From positions 35,345,465 to 35,409,464 of the forward strand of contig OX392536.1 in NCBI GenBank assembly GCA_947623455.1: 64,000 bases of DNA, given 5' to 3'. Origin of the DNA: Mimachlamys varia. Lineage: Eukaryota; Mollusca; Bivalvia; Pectinida; Pectinidae. The position numbers and the translations under genes are program-made. Positions 40,253-51,564 of this stretch are shown one piece after another. Every line of letters begins with the position of its first letter. Position 1 is the stretch's first letter. The notes under the pieces are model-generated. The model had not been told where the DNA came from. It did no database searches and saw only the letters and a list, made by a program, of their open reading frames with translations.

Positions 40253-40595
40253 CTGATTGGAATTGATAGTTTATTGCCTATACATTTCTCCGAATGCCTA
40301 CTGAACTTTATTTTCCGATAAAATCAGTGGATCACGCGCCTATTGGCGCAGCGCGCAGTAATACACTCCGTTACGATTTGAACACGAGGCCGCGTCACTA
40401 CTTTACAGACTCGATCAATATCCTGCCGCGTAGTATGTGCTAATTTATTTAAGAAATAAATAAGAAGCATTTTAAGGTTTTTTTTAAATACAATAACAGT
40501 AACAAAGACAGCATTGTTTGTTTATATATGAACTTATGTGAAAAAATAACAATAAAAAGATGTAATCTTTTGGAACTTTTTTGTTGACTTGTTGT
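40241..40595. repeat. direct repeat D, copy 2
   Basis: Matches 39571-39926 at a 670-base offset with a few substitutions and small indels. It is followed directly by element P copy 2, as copy 1 is followed, after about 150 extra bases, by P copy 1. This suggests a tandem duplication of the D plus P unit. Confidence 0.85.
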
Positions 40596-40600
40596 AAATA

Positions 40601-41254
40601 TAAGGATTAAAGTTTCTTTCTGGTGGTTTTATCAAAGAATAAGTTCAGTAGGATATTATACAATTATTGACTGTTTTTAAGGTTAATATGAGGATTTGTC
40701 GACCTGAGCAAGGTGATGTTCCCCGAGGCCGGAAGCCGAGGGGAACATCCCTTTGCGAGGGGAGACAAATCCTCATATTAACCTTAAAAACAGTCATTAG
40801 CTGTTTTGTTATATGACACATAAATAATAAAAAAAAATGGAAGAATCAATTGTCAGACAATATCTTTTGCAGATCTTGCTGTGTAACCGTGGCAAATCTG
40901 CTTTTGTTTTGCTCATGAAGCACAGCACCTTCAGTGTCTGCCATTTTTGTTGACAACGGAAGTGCCCGACGATCGACTTTCCGGCTTTCTGATTGGTCGA
41001 AAATACCAAATCGTCCGGGAATTCCCTGATACTATTTTTAGTGTATATGTTGTTAACCTCGCGTGCATTTTCAGGTTAATATCGCATTTTGTCAAAACCT
41101 CTAGCCTGCCTTTCGGCCAATCAGAGAGAAGTATTCACCAAGTCATATAACAACGATAGTTGTTTCATGGAACGCTTCGCGTTCCATTCCAACTATCGAT
41201 ATCCTACTGAACTTTATCCTTTGATAAAACCACCAAAAGAAACTTTAATCCTTA
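40601..41254. mobile_element. palindromic element P, copy 2, interrupted by element Q
   Basis: The left part 40601-40656 ends ...CAGTAGGATAT and the right part restarts CGATAGTTGTTTCATGG at 41154. Together they restore the P palindrome at about 157 bp, against 160 bp for copy 1. The tip GGAACGCTTCGCGTTCC is at about 41170-41186 and the right end TTAATCCTTA is at 41245-41254. Confidence 0.85.
40657..41153. mobile_element. foldback element Q, divergent 497-bp copy nested in P
   Basis: It starts TATACAATTATTG and ends AGTCATATAACAA, like the satellite copies. Perfect 33-bp arms (40668-40700 and 40764-40796) form the same proximal hairpin, with an inner stem ATGTTCCCC/GGGGAACAT and the tip CCGAGGCCGGAAGCCGAGG. 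TGTTATATGAC follows the hairpin, GATTGGTCGAAAATA lies in the body, and GTCATATAAC ends it. The two short plus frames inside have no coding support. Confidence 0.85.
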
Positions 41255-41266
41255 AATATAGGTATT

Positions 41267-41375
41267 GTAACGCGCCTTAGAGTAGAAAAGTCTAAAGAAT
41301 GTGTTGTATCAAGTTAATATATTTGCGTGGTGTAAGGCTTATTTTGTAACGCGCTTTAGAGTGAATAAGTCTCAA
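41267..41375. repeat. two-copy 77-bp-spaced direct repeat
   Basis: TTGTAACGCGCCTTAGAGT at 41267 recurs as TTGTAACGCGCTTTAGAGT 77-78 bases later, each followed by an AAGTCT motif. This is a minor local duplication. Confidence 0.6.
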
Positions 41376-42467
41376 CAGAAACTGAATTGTATCAAGTCTT
41401 AAACTCAACATAAATGTTAATTCACTCAACATAAAATGTAAATTCCGTAATTTTAAGAAAATACATGTTTTTGTATGACTGGAAATTTTGGTTACTGTGA
41501 AAAAATTATTTGAATGATTTAAATGATAAAGCTGACACCAGAAGACAAAACGGAAGGAAGGAGGGACGAACAGACGTCGGACATAGATCCATGACATAGG
41601 CTCATTTGCCCTTAGGGCAGGTAACAAATTGTTATCTATCATTATGCTACATCACTGTCACAACTGAAGTGTTACTAAAATCAAAGTACTGGAAGTTCTG
41701 AAGGAGGAGTTACTCGGATGTTTCGACATGGTAAAAGAATGAAATGTGAAAGGTACATCTTTTTAAAAATGCAAACTGGCTGTAGCAAAATCTCAGGTCC
41801 CTGTGTTCACTGTGTCAGACTTCGTGCCACCACTCTGATCGGCCTGTTTCTCAATCTGATTAAAACCAGATCTGAATTCCACTACGTACAATTGTAGAAA
41901 AGTTTGAAATATGTATACTTTTGTGTACTTTTAATATGTTTCTATGTCTTATATGCGTCTTATGTGCGGATGTACACAGGGTCAAATAGTATGGGGGCGT
42001 TTCTGTTTAGGGTCAGCAGTTTTGCATGTAATCTTCCGGTTGTCACCTTCTGGACAATGTGACAGTCCAGTTTGTAAGTAAACATCCCAGAAAACTCGTT
42101 TTGTTGCCTTTGTAAGGTATGCATCTATGAATCTAGACATTTGTCACTAGTGCTGTACTTAAAATATTATTAGCTAAAATATTTGTTAATAACATATAGT
42201 AAATTCTTTAGTTGTACGAGTCCTGAAAAGATTTGGGTCGAGTCTCCTCGGCCAAAGGGATACATGTGTATGTCTACAGGAATTTGTTTCTAGTCAAACG
42301 GTATGATGTAAGGCTTACTTTGATGACTGTAAGATTTCAAACAGAAATATTTTGATCAATCACCAAAGCAATATGTTTATTCACATGTTTGGGAAGTTTA
42401 TGTTATAAAAGAACACTAATTATATATCTGAGAATATTTTTTTACATTAGTTAGTTACGTTCTACTA
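41376..42467. other. unique sequence with one MITE fragment
   Basis: There is no gene. Positions 41775-41805 (ending CTCAGGTCCCTGTG) match one end of the palindromic MITE at 44864-45054, so this is a solo end of that family. Confidence 0.5.
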
Positions 42468-43803
42468 CATTAAGCATACAGGTTTACCACAGAGTTAGTG
42501 ACTACACTAAGCATACAGGTTTACTACAGAGTTAGAGACTACACTAAGCATGCAGGTTTACCACAGAGTTAGTGACTACACTAAGCATACAGGTTTACCA
42601 CAGAGTTAGAGACTACACTAAGCATGCAGGTTTACTACAGAGTTAGTGACTACACTAACATACAGGCTTACCACAGAGTTAGTGACTACACTAAGCATAC
42701 AGGTTTACCACAGAGTCAGTGACTACACTAAGCATGCAGGTTTACTACAGAGTTAGTGACTACACTAAGCATACAGGTTTACTACAGAGTTAGAGACTAC
42801 ACTAAGCATACAGGTTTACTACAGAGTTAGAGACTACACTAAGCATACAGGTTTACTACAGAGTTAGTGACTACACTAAGTATACAGGTTTACAACAGAG
42901 TTAGTGACTACACTAAGCATACAGGTTTACCACATAGTTAGTGACTACACTAAGTATACAGGTTTACCACAGAGTTAGAGACTACACTAAGCATGCAGGT
43001 TTACTACAGAGTTAGTGACTACACAAAGCATACAGGTTTACCACAGAGTTAGTGACTACACTAAGCATGCAGGTTTACCACAGAGTTAGTGACTACACTA
43101 AGCATGCAGGTTTACCACAGAGTTAGTGACTACACTAAGCATGCAGGTTTACCACAGAGTTAGTGACTACACTAAGTATACAGCCTTACCACAGAGTTAG
43201 TGACTACACTAAGCATACAGGCTTACCAAAGAGTTAATGACTACACTAACATACAGGCTTACCACAGAGTTAATGACTACACTAAGTATACAGGTTTACC
43301 ACAGAGTTAGTGACTACACTAAGTATACAGGTTTACTACAGAGTCAGTGACTACACTAAGTATACAGGTTTACTACAGAGTTAGTGACTACACTAAGTTT
43401 ACAGGCTTACCACAGAGTTAGTGACTACACTAAGTATACAGGCTTACCAAAGAGTTAATGACTACACTAAGTATACAGGCTTACCAAAGAGTTAGTGACT
43501 ACACTAAGTATACAGGCTTACCAAAGAGTTAATGACTACACTAAGCATGCAGGTTTACCACGGAGTAAGTGACTACACTAAGTATACAGGTTTACCACAG
43601 AGTTAGTGACTACACTAAGTATACAGGTTTACCACAGAGTTAGTGACTACACTAAGTATACAGGTTTACCACAGAGTTAGTGACTACACTAAGTATACAG
43701 GTTTACCACAGAGTTAGTGACTACACTAAGTATACAGGTTTACCACAGAGTTAGTGACTACACTAAGCATGCAGGCTTACCACAGAGTTAGTGACTACAC
43801 TAT
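42468..43803. repeat. 37-bp tandem repeat, about 36 copies
   Basis: The unit contains AGTATACAGG, TTTACCACAGAG and TTAGTGACTACACTA. Main variants are AGCATACAGG and AGCATGCAGG, which change a GTATAC to a GCATGC palindrome, plus TTTACTACAGAG, GCTTACC and AGTTAATGAC. The AGTATACAGG type is homogeneous near 43.57-43.75 kb. Confidence 0.95.
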
Positions 43804-44641
43804 GTGTACTAAACATGTTTACATTTATTTTGCAATCTGATAACATTTTATGCATCTCGATCTCCGCGCCTTTCCGTAAATGTTTCTCTGCTGCGCCAAG
43901 ATTTGACAACATCCCATAGAGGTCACGTTCCGGTGACCTTTTGAATTAGCCAATCAATTTACCGCTTATAGAATCTTCGGAATGAATGTTTGTGGGCATT
44001 TGTGTTTAGTCATTTCGTCACAACAAGCTAGTGGGCAGTGATGTGACGAAATGCCTTGCTGTCGATGACCGCGTCAACAGTCAATATATTTTAAAAATTA
44101 TACTAGAGTGTGAAGTAAAGAGGCGACAAAGGTCATCAGAACATGACCTCTTATGAGATGTTGTCAGATACTTGTAAAACGGAGTTAGAACAAGGATCTG
44201 CATTGTAATTAGATTGGTTGACTTAGTGGTGTTTTTTGTGCAATATGTAGTCGGACTCAACACAATGAAGTGTATATATATGTGTACATGGTATGTAAAT
44301 CGTGGGTAACTACAGGTAAGCACATACGTGAAAGTACCTCGTCTGAACAAAAAGATCCCGTGACATTACTAGTGACCAATACTGTCTAAAAATCGATCTG
44401 ATTAGCCAGGAATCACATGTTGTATTCCAGTAGCGTTCACCCTTTGAAATTCCATAATGTCCATCATTGAAAAGAATCCGTGAAACGCTTCTATCACCTT
44501 TATCGACGGGGGGGGGGGGGGGGGTATCGCTAGCAGCTCGCTATATGTTCACATTTAAGTTGAAAACACACAAATATTCATGTTTTGAGCGGCCATGTAC
44601 TTTGTTACTATATCAAAACAATGTGGCTCGTTCACGCCCAT
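43804..44641. other. unique sequence with small hairpins and a G17 tract
   Basis: An inverted repeat AGGTCAC/GTGACCT lies at 43920-43939. A 12-bp inverted repeat CATTTCGTCACA/TGTGACGAAATG lies at 44011-44053. Seventeen G follow at 44508-44524. No gene is supported. Confidence 0.5.
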
Positions 44642-44732
44642 CCTCGACATCTAGGGCCGAGGTTACGATCACCTTCGCTCTCTACAGAGCGTAGAGAGCG
44701 TAGGTGATCGTAACCCCTGGATATCGATGATG
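44642..44732. mobile_element. palindromic fragment, source of a 34-bp motif repeated at 46.9 and 47.7 kb
   Basis: Arms of about 42 bp (with GGTTACGATCACC on the left and GGTGATCGTAACC on the right) flank a five-base loop at 44686-44690. The right arm motif TAGGTGATCGTAACCCCTGG with ATATCGA recurs at 46899-46932 and 47723-47756. Confidence 0.65.
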
Positions 44733-44855
44733 ATTCACACGCACCTGACGCCTAAAATCATCAAAATCGTAATCCTCATCGCTACAACCACTATCTTCCA
44801 TCATTTCCTCTATCCAATGCCCTCTCATACCATGTCTCTGTCAATCATTAGCACT

Positions 44856-45062
44856 GACTGAATCACAGGGACCTGAGAATTTGTTACAGCTAGTTTTGGA
44901 CCTAAAATAGGGTGTTTAGAGTAATTTTACACATTTGGGGGGTTAAGATCAATTTTCGATAAAATTGATCTTAAATCTTTAATGATCGTAAAATTACTCT
45001 AAACACCCTATTTTAGGTCCAAAACTAGCTGTAACTAATTCTCAGGTCCCTGTGGACTGAAT
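44856..45062. mobile_element. palindromic MITE with perfect 8-bp target-site duplication (hAT-like)
   Basis: The element 44864-45054 (191 bp) starts CACAGGGACCTGAGAAT and ends with the inverse ATTCTCAGGTCCCTGTG. Its arms are about 75 bp and almost reach the centre. GACTGAAT flanks it directly on both sides (44856-44863 and 45055-45062). An 8-bp duplication and ends containing CAGGG fit the hAT superfamily; this is inference, since no transposase is present. Confidence 0.85.
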
Positions 45063-46265
45063 GAGATTTATTTTGCCATTGGTTAGAAAGATACTGAATA
45101 CATGTAATAGCTAAGAGAATGGTTATATGGAATGGGAAGGTCTTTGCGAGAGCTTCATTCCATTCTAATAAATTTAATTTGCAGTTTGTTAAGTTGTTTC
45201 AGCTTATATGCTAACGCTCGCGCTAATATACCGCAGAATGTTGATGTTTTGATAGATAACGCGTTATTACTTAAACGATTAGAAATCACCAAACGTGAAC
45301 AGGAACGTTAATGGTAGTTAACACAAATGATTCATTTGTACAGCTAGACTTTGCCAGGTTCGTTTGAATTTCCAAGGTAGAATTTTAAAATTATAATGAC
45401 AAGAACGGTCGACAGAGGGAGTTGTTTAATCAAAAGGAAAATCTTCTATGATAATGGCCCTAACTGTATATACAATATGTTACGGCTATAGGATCGCCTT
45501 ATAAAGTGTAGCACGCTAACACACTTCAAGATGAACATGCTTTTCTATATAAAATTTCAAGTTAGTACACTTGATGATCAGTATTCGTTATCCAACCTCC
45601 GTTATGCATGTTACACATGTAATGTTGACAATAAAGATGGTGATGTTTTTCTTTTCTTCTTCTTGGTTTTCAAATTTCCGCATTGATGTTTTTGACTCAC
45701 AAGACGAACTTGGTTTATGACCTCTGTGGTTTTGACATCACCTACAGAGACAACAAATATTTGTTTAAGATGACAGATGGGAATTGGATATGTCTTTTTG
45801 AGGTGATCGCCGTTAGGGTGACAGTCCAGCAGACGTTTTAGGGAGTGTGGGAGTGTTCGGTCTTGAACTTGACATTATCGCGCCTACACACACTCGTATC
45901 CGCTAGGAGGCGATGAGCACGCGCTGGTTTTATGAATGTCGATACCTTATAAGGCGTGCGCCCACTATCACAAACCTTTAGAGGCACCACACAACCTACA
46001 CGTATATGGCGCGTTATGTAACAGGAATAACAGCTAAACGTGTTTGACGTTGAGAACAACTGTTCATATTCGTCCACGCTATTTTACGGCACGTGTACAG
46101 AAACACACGTGAATGGACAATGGAAAAACTTGATATTCGTTACATCTCACGAGTCAAATATAGAGAGGTATCATACAACGTATGTGACTGTGGATTTTAT
46201 CTTCATTTAAGCAATTGTTCCTAAAAACGCATTTTCGTGACAATTTTATTGGGAGAAAATGTTAA
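45063..46265. other. unique sequence, no supported gene
   Basis: A minus frame of 87 codons is open at 45611-45874 and ends in a lysine-rich tail, and a 51-codon plus frame starting at ATG 45686 overlaps it. Both are within what chance would give. An AATAAA lies at about 45630-45635 on the plus strand. Confidence 0.35.
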
Positions 46266-46898
46266 ATGACGTAATCAGTAGTACATATCATTTAATAGCT
46301 TTGTTATATAAATCATTTAATATCTTTGTTATATAAATCATGTAGTAACTTTGTTATATATAGATGGCATGACTCATGTAATAACTGTTTTTGTATATAG
46401 ATATCATGTAATACCATTGTTTTATATAAATGTCATGTAATACAATTGTTTTATATAAATGTCATGTAATACCATTGTTTTATATAAATGTCATGTAATA
46501 CCATTGTTTTATATAAATGTCATGTGATACCGTTGCTTTATGTATATCATGTAATGCCATTGTTGAATATATATATCATGTGATACCTTTGTTATATATA
46601 GACATCATGTGATACCTTTGGTATATATAGACATCATGTGATACCTTTGGTATATATAGACATCATGTGATACCTTTGGTATATATAGACATCATGTGAT
46701 ACCTTTGGTATATATAGACATCATGTGATACCTCTGTTATGTAAAGACATCATGTGATACCTTTGTTATATATAGACATTAAAGATACCTTTGTTATATT
46801 TACATATATCATGTAATACCATTGTTAAATATATATATCATGTGATACCTTTGTTATATATAGACATCATGTGATACCGTTGCTATACATATAATACA
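46266..46898. repeat. 29-bp AT-rich tandem repeat, block 1
   Basis: Units carry ATCATGTGATACCTTTG with a GTATATATAGAC tail. The left part is more diverged, with ATGTCATGTAATACCATTG and TTTTATATAA. The block is duplicated downstream. Confidence 0.9.
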
Positions 46899-47914
46899 TA
46901 GGTGATCGTAACCCCTGGATATCGAGGATGATATAGATCATATGATACCTTTGTTATAATTATATTTAACGACTAACTTTTTATTTTGTTTAGGTTATCA
47001 GAGGGTAACTACAATGGAACACGGTTAAATTCAATAACCGAAGAAGTCGGTAATGTATAATTTACCCGAGGTGTTTGGCAGCAACCTAGTTACATAAATC
47101 ATGTAGTAACTTTGTTATATATAGATGGCATGACTCATGTAATAACTGTTTTTGTATATAGATATCATGTAATACCATTGTTTTATATAAATGTCATGTA
47201 ATACAATTGTTTTATATAAATGTCATGTAATACCATTGTTTTATATAAATGTCATGTAATACCATTGTTTTATATAAATGTCATGTGATACCGTTGCTTG
47301 ATGTATATCATGTAATGCCATTGTTGAATATATATATCATGTGATACCTTTGTTATATATAGACATCATGTGATACCTTTGGTATATATAGACATCATGT
47401 GATACCTTTGGTATATATAGACATCATGTGATACCTTTGGTATATATAGACATCATGTGATACCTTTGGTATATATAGACATCATGTGATACCTTTGGTA
47501 TATATAGACATCATGTGATACCTTTGGTACTGTATATATAGACATCATGTGATACCTTTGGTATATATAGACATCATGTGATACCTTTGTTATATATAGA
47601 CATTAAAGATACCTTTGTTATATTTACATATATCATGTAATACCATTGTTAAATATATATATCATGTGATACCTTTGTTATATATAGACATCATGTGATA
47701 CCGTTGCTATACATATAATACATAGGTGATCGTAACCCCTGGATATCGAGGATGATATAGATCATATGATACCTTTGTTATAATTATATTTAACGACTAA
47801 CTTTTTATTTTGTTTAGGTTATCAGAGGGTTACTACAATGGAACACGGTTAAATTCAATAACCGAAGAAGTCGGTAATGTATAATTTACCCGAGGTGTTT
47901 GGCAGCAACCTAGT
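46332..47914. repeat. segmental tandem duplication (about 760 and 820 bp) of the 29-bp block plus unique tail
   Basis: The stretch from CATGTAGTAACTTTG (46339) to CAGCAACCTAGTTA (about 47092) recurs at about 47100-47914 with a starting offset of 761 bases. Both copies include the 34-bp motif and the unique tail with GAACACGGTTAAATTC and ATAACCGAAGAAGTCGG. The second copy has extra 29-bp units, one with an added CTGTA. Confidence 0.9.
47093..47722. repeat. 29-bp AT-rich tandem repeat, block 2
   Basis: The same units in the same order as 46266-46898, with additional homogeneous GGTATATATAGACATCATGT copies at about 47370-47580. Confidence 0.9.
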
Positions 47915-47916
47915 TA

Positions 47917-48931
47917 AGGACTAGGTACAGCCATATTGGTTGTTACCTGGATGAAAATGGTAATATTGAAATTTTAATGTTTCCTTCCAATACATGGCAT
48001 AAGCTTTATCCCATTATGTTAAATATTGATATAAAATGCAGTTCAGCCCCCAAAATTAAAAAAATCTGTACTTAGGAAAAAAATATTCAGTAAATAATAT
48101 CCAGATGGGAGTGCGCAAATATTTTTCATCTAGTTATTTGAAACTTCTCAAAAAAATAATACAAAGCTACTGCAATGTTCATAGAATGATAACCCAGTGT
48201 TAAAATTTTGATATTGGTCTGTAAATCAGAGTATCAGGGAGAAATACACAGGTAGCCCCTTTAAAAAATGTCGTCCATTGCATGCTGTTTTCAGTTCAGG
48301 TAAAAGTAGTTACCTGTATCTCGTGGGGGCAATATAGGGGCATCTTTTATATTGAATAGGTCATTTGGCATGTAAATGTAAGTTTCGTGTCAAATAAATG
48401 CATAAAATAAAAATAATAACACCAACATAACGTAATTTACATTTACGAAACGGTTACCTAGTTACTAATTAAGTTTGAAAAATGTATTTTGATACCAATG
48501 TGCCTCAACTGCCACACATGTTTACGATGGCAACAATTTACGCTAACGATGTTTGACAGGTGCGAAGCCGAGAACGAATCGGTACATCTGTATAATCAGT
48601 GAGTTAATACTGTCCGATCCACGCGGAAGTGTATTATATATACGAATTCCATTAGAATTTGTACAACACAAATTAAACTTTGTTGACAATTCTTTCAAAA
48701 TCATTAAATTACCTAAAAAAACACTGCCGGAAGTGCCGAAGGACATCTTTTCACGTGCTATACATTCGCCCAAAAATGTAAAACTGGCAATCGCTAAAAA
48801 CAATTTATCGTGATAGGGATGGGCAGTTTTTGCTTTGTGACGATATACCAAGTAACATTTACCTTTACTGCATGCTTGAATCCAATTTAATTGTTAATTT
48901 TGTCGATGTTTCACCATGCCTCTAAGTCAGG
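47917..48931 (-). repeat. dispersed repeat, inverted partner of 57557-58144
   Basis: The left end (AAGGACTAGGTACAGCC) and right end (CTCTAAGTCAGGCG) are the reverse complement of the ends of 57557-58144. About 420 bp at 48058-48480 have no counterpart in the partner, so they are an insertion here or a deletion there. A minus frame of 102 codons (48543-48851, starting at TTG) is preserved in the partner, but substitutions fall about equally on the three codon positions, so I treat it as non-coding. Confidence 0.8.
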
Positions 48932-49824
48932 CGTATGAATATCTAAAAAAGTAAATAGTGCAAAATGGAGGACAGGGGAGTAAATTTCGCTACATTCAAC
49001 GGGAAGATGTTTGATTTAAGAGATCTGACATAATGTCATAACTCGTCATACCGCAGACGGTAAGATTTTTGTTTTGGCTATGCGGCGTGCCACATAAATT
49101 TGTCGATCGGCGATGGAAATTTTAAAAATTTGATCCAGATGTGAGCGGTGTTCAGAATGTACATAAATTGCCATTCATGTGACGAGTACATTCTCTTATT
49201 CTGCGGTTTTCAATTGAAAGAGAGATTTATTCAAAATTAGAAGGCTCGTCTATCATTCTGTGTATATTAAAGTAACAAAAAATGATATTTATTGTTTTTA
49301 TTATCTTTCGCAGTATTCTGCAAACGTGCACGCGTTTTTTGACATATAACACAAAATATCAGAAAAACCACCAAACGTACCAAAATATAGTTGAAATTAT
49401 CGATTCTCTATCACAAAATGTACTTTGTAGTCTATTTTGGTCATGTATTTTGCAGTATTTAATAAAATAACAAGTTTTGGTTCCCGTATTAGGCCTGTGA
49501 CGCTCATGACGTCATTTCGCGTCTGGAGACGGCAATACATACCGAAGCGACGTTTGCCAAGCTGACGGACGAAATACCTGTAGGAGCTATTTAAGGAAAA
49601 GGGGACAGGATCTGGACTTCAAACTGTACGTTTATATATCAATCTGAGTTGTTTGATCGCCTACTTAAATGTATTTTCAGGCATTCATAGGGGCTTTTCA
49701 ATATGATTTGATTTGCGATTCACTAACAATAATTATTTGGTTTGGAAGTTTGGGGGGGGGGGGGGGGGGGGTAGAATACCAGTCTTCAAACAGAAACAAT
49801 CTAGAAGAAGAGAAGTCATTGTTG
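48932..49824. other. unique sequence with a G20 tract
   Basis: Twenty consecutive G are at 49752-49771. A short frame at 49282-49470 is AT-rich and unconvincing. No gene is supported. Confidence 0.45.
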
Positions 49825-50216
49825 AAAGGCCCAATATACATAACTTTCGGCAAAACTTGAAGCGAAAATCAAGCCAAATAACTTATTCTATTTATAGATT
49901 TAGTAAAGATTAAATGATATCAGCAATATTTAGGATGAATTCTTACGCGGTTACCGGTACAGAAGCAGTTGAAACTCGGTATTTGTAAACACGCGTCCAT
50001 TTTGAACCGTCTTCTACAGTATAACTTCGGTTTGTTGTTGAAGTGGGCCCCACCTGAATTATTTTGAAATCTTTGGATTTTTCTGTCAAGAACTTCTTGC
50101 TAGTTACCGCACAGGTTTACTTCGTTTCAGGCTTATTATTGCATGGTTATAAACTGGATATTTTCCAGAATACCGAAAAATTTCCTGAAGTTACGTACAT
50201 TGTATATTGGGCCTTT
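49825..50216. mobile_element. MITE R, copy 1 (about 392 bp)
   Basis: It starts AAAGGCCCAATATACATAAC and ends with the inverse ...TGTATATTGGGCCTTT. The terminal inverted repeat is about 28 bp. The body contains GTTGTTGAAGTGGGCCCCAC and is non-coding. TTAA follows the right end, while the left flank is TTGA, so a TTAA target duplication is possible but imperfect. Confidence 0.8.
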
Positions 50217-50557
50217 AAGATAATTAACGATTGACTTTGCCATTGGCCTTTCCTATGATTGCAGGCAAGAACACTTACTTAATTAGCGATATGGTATGAA
50301 GGGGGGGGGGGCAGACTAGGCCTACCGTTCATATCTCTAGACATCAAAACAAACCCCTGTGCTAAAAGACGGCTAACAAAAACTAAGATTGTCTGCTTCT
50401 CTTTTTGTGTGTGTGTTTTGTTTTGTGTATACTAAGACTCTCATGACGAAAGTAAAACTAACAAACTGGTGGAAGGAGAAATTCGTTACACGAATCACGG
50501 TTAATAAAGGTTGAGTACGGGAATATATGAGGTTGGTGTCAGCATTGCATTTGCTTT
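50217..50557. other. spacer between the two R MITEs
   Basis: It contains an 11-G tract (50301-50311). Near 50476-50541 there is a diverged half (TTCGTTACACG..., GTTGAGTACGGGAATATATG) of the foldback at 51041-51235. Confidence 0.5.
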
Positions 50558-50952
50558 AAAGGCCCAATATACATGTACGTAACTTTCGGCAAAACTTGAA
50601 GCGAAAATAAAGCCTAATAACCTATTACATTTATAGATTTAGTTAAGATTAACTGATATCAGCAATATTCAAGATAAATTCTTTCGCGGTTACCGATACA
50701 GCAGCAGTTGAAACACGCGATTTGTAAACATGCGTCCATTTCGAACCGTCTTCTACCTTCGGTTTGTTGTTGAAGTGGGCCCCACCTGAATTATTTTCAA
50801 TTCTTTGGATTTTTTTGTCAAGAGTTTCTTGTTAGTTACCGCTCACGTTTACTTCGTTTTAGGCTTATTTTTGCATGGTTATCAGCTGGAATTTTTTTCA
50901 TAATTCTTCAGAATCACGAAAATTTCCCTGAAGTTACGTATATTGGGCCTTT
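50558..50952. mobile_element. MITE R, copy 2 (about 395 bp)
   Basis: Same ends and body as 49825-50216, with point differences and a small deletion. It has AAAGGCCCAATATACATGTA at the left and ACGTATATTGGGCCTTT at the right. TTTAA flanks the left end and TTTAAA the right, so a TTAA target duplication is plausible. Confidence 0.8.
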
Positions 50953-51040
50953 AAATGATAATCGTTGTATTGTTTTGTTTATTAATTATCTGTAAAAATT
51001 GATCAAAATAATAACAAGAAACTAGTGAAAGGATCAATTC
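50953..51040. other. short spacer
   Basis: It resembles the sequence at 50440-50480 (ACAAGAAACTAGTGAAAGGA against ACAAACTGGTGGAAGGAG), indicating an older local duplication. Confidence 0.4.
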
Positions 51041-51235
51041 GTTACATGGTTTGTGAAGGTTGAATACGGGAATATATGTGGTCGGTGTAAAATCCGTATT
51101 TGTCTCGGCCTTCGGACTATAACCCCTATCACAACAAACTACCCTGTAGGCAAATTAAAAATGTTGGCGTTCAGAGATACACCTTTTACACCGACTTCAT
51201 ATATTCCCTTATTCAACCTTCACAAACCATGTAAC
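51041..51235. mobile_element. foldback/MITE-like element with about 48-bp inverted ends
   Basis: GTTACATGGTTTGTGAAGG at 51041 and its inverse CCTTCACAAACCATGTAAC at 51217-51235 form the ends. The arms continue through GTTGAATACGGGAATATATG. The centre contains CTCGGCCTTCGG. No coding content. Confidence 0.75.
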
Positions 51236-51564
51236 TAATAGTACTAGGTCACATACCATACTGTACCAGGTCACATAATTAAGGTCTTAATTTCAGCTCG
51301 GTCATCTTTGTGGCCCTAAAGCGTGGAATTGGTGCTCAGTTCATGGATTTGTTTACATTAAAAGATCAAGTCAGATACAGATTTAATAAGAACAAAGTTT
51401 GGTACCTAGATCTTATCAACAGTAGTATAAATGGGTTCCATACAATTCTGTCGACTTGTACGATTTTATTGACATGTGATTCTTTTTTATTGATTGTTGT
51501 TTCTTCTATCCAGATGATAGTAATTAGTGTTTGTAAAAGGCAATAGGTCTGTTCACAGAGAAAA
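51236..51564. other. unique sequence
   Basis: Only short overlapping frames on both strands and no supported gene. The minus frame 51366-51662 starts inside the dispersed repeat next door. Confidence 0.35.

Noticed and set aside
40657..41153. Element Q as a Helitron
   Set aside because: It lacks TC...CTRR ends on either strand and has its hairpin at the wrong end, even though no target duplication is seen.
41292..41642. 116-codon minus frame, the longest single frame seen
   Set aside because: AT-rich composition, no homology recognised, and its start region overlaps ordinary unique DNA. This length is expected by chance in 64 kb over six frames.
45611..45874. 87-codon minus open frame with lysine-rich end, overlapping a 51-codon plus frame
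   Set aside because: It looks protein-like, but there is no start codon at its head, no convincing acceptor upstream, and both strands are open together. Its length is not beyond chance.
48543..48851. 102-codon frame conserved with 57641-57940
   Set aside because: Both start at TTG without an in-frame ATG at the head, and the differences are spread evenly over codon positions, so no protein constraint is visible.
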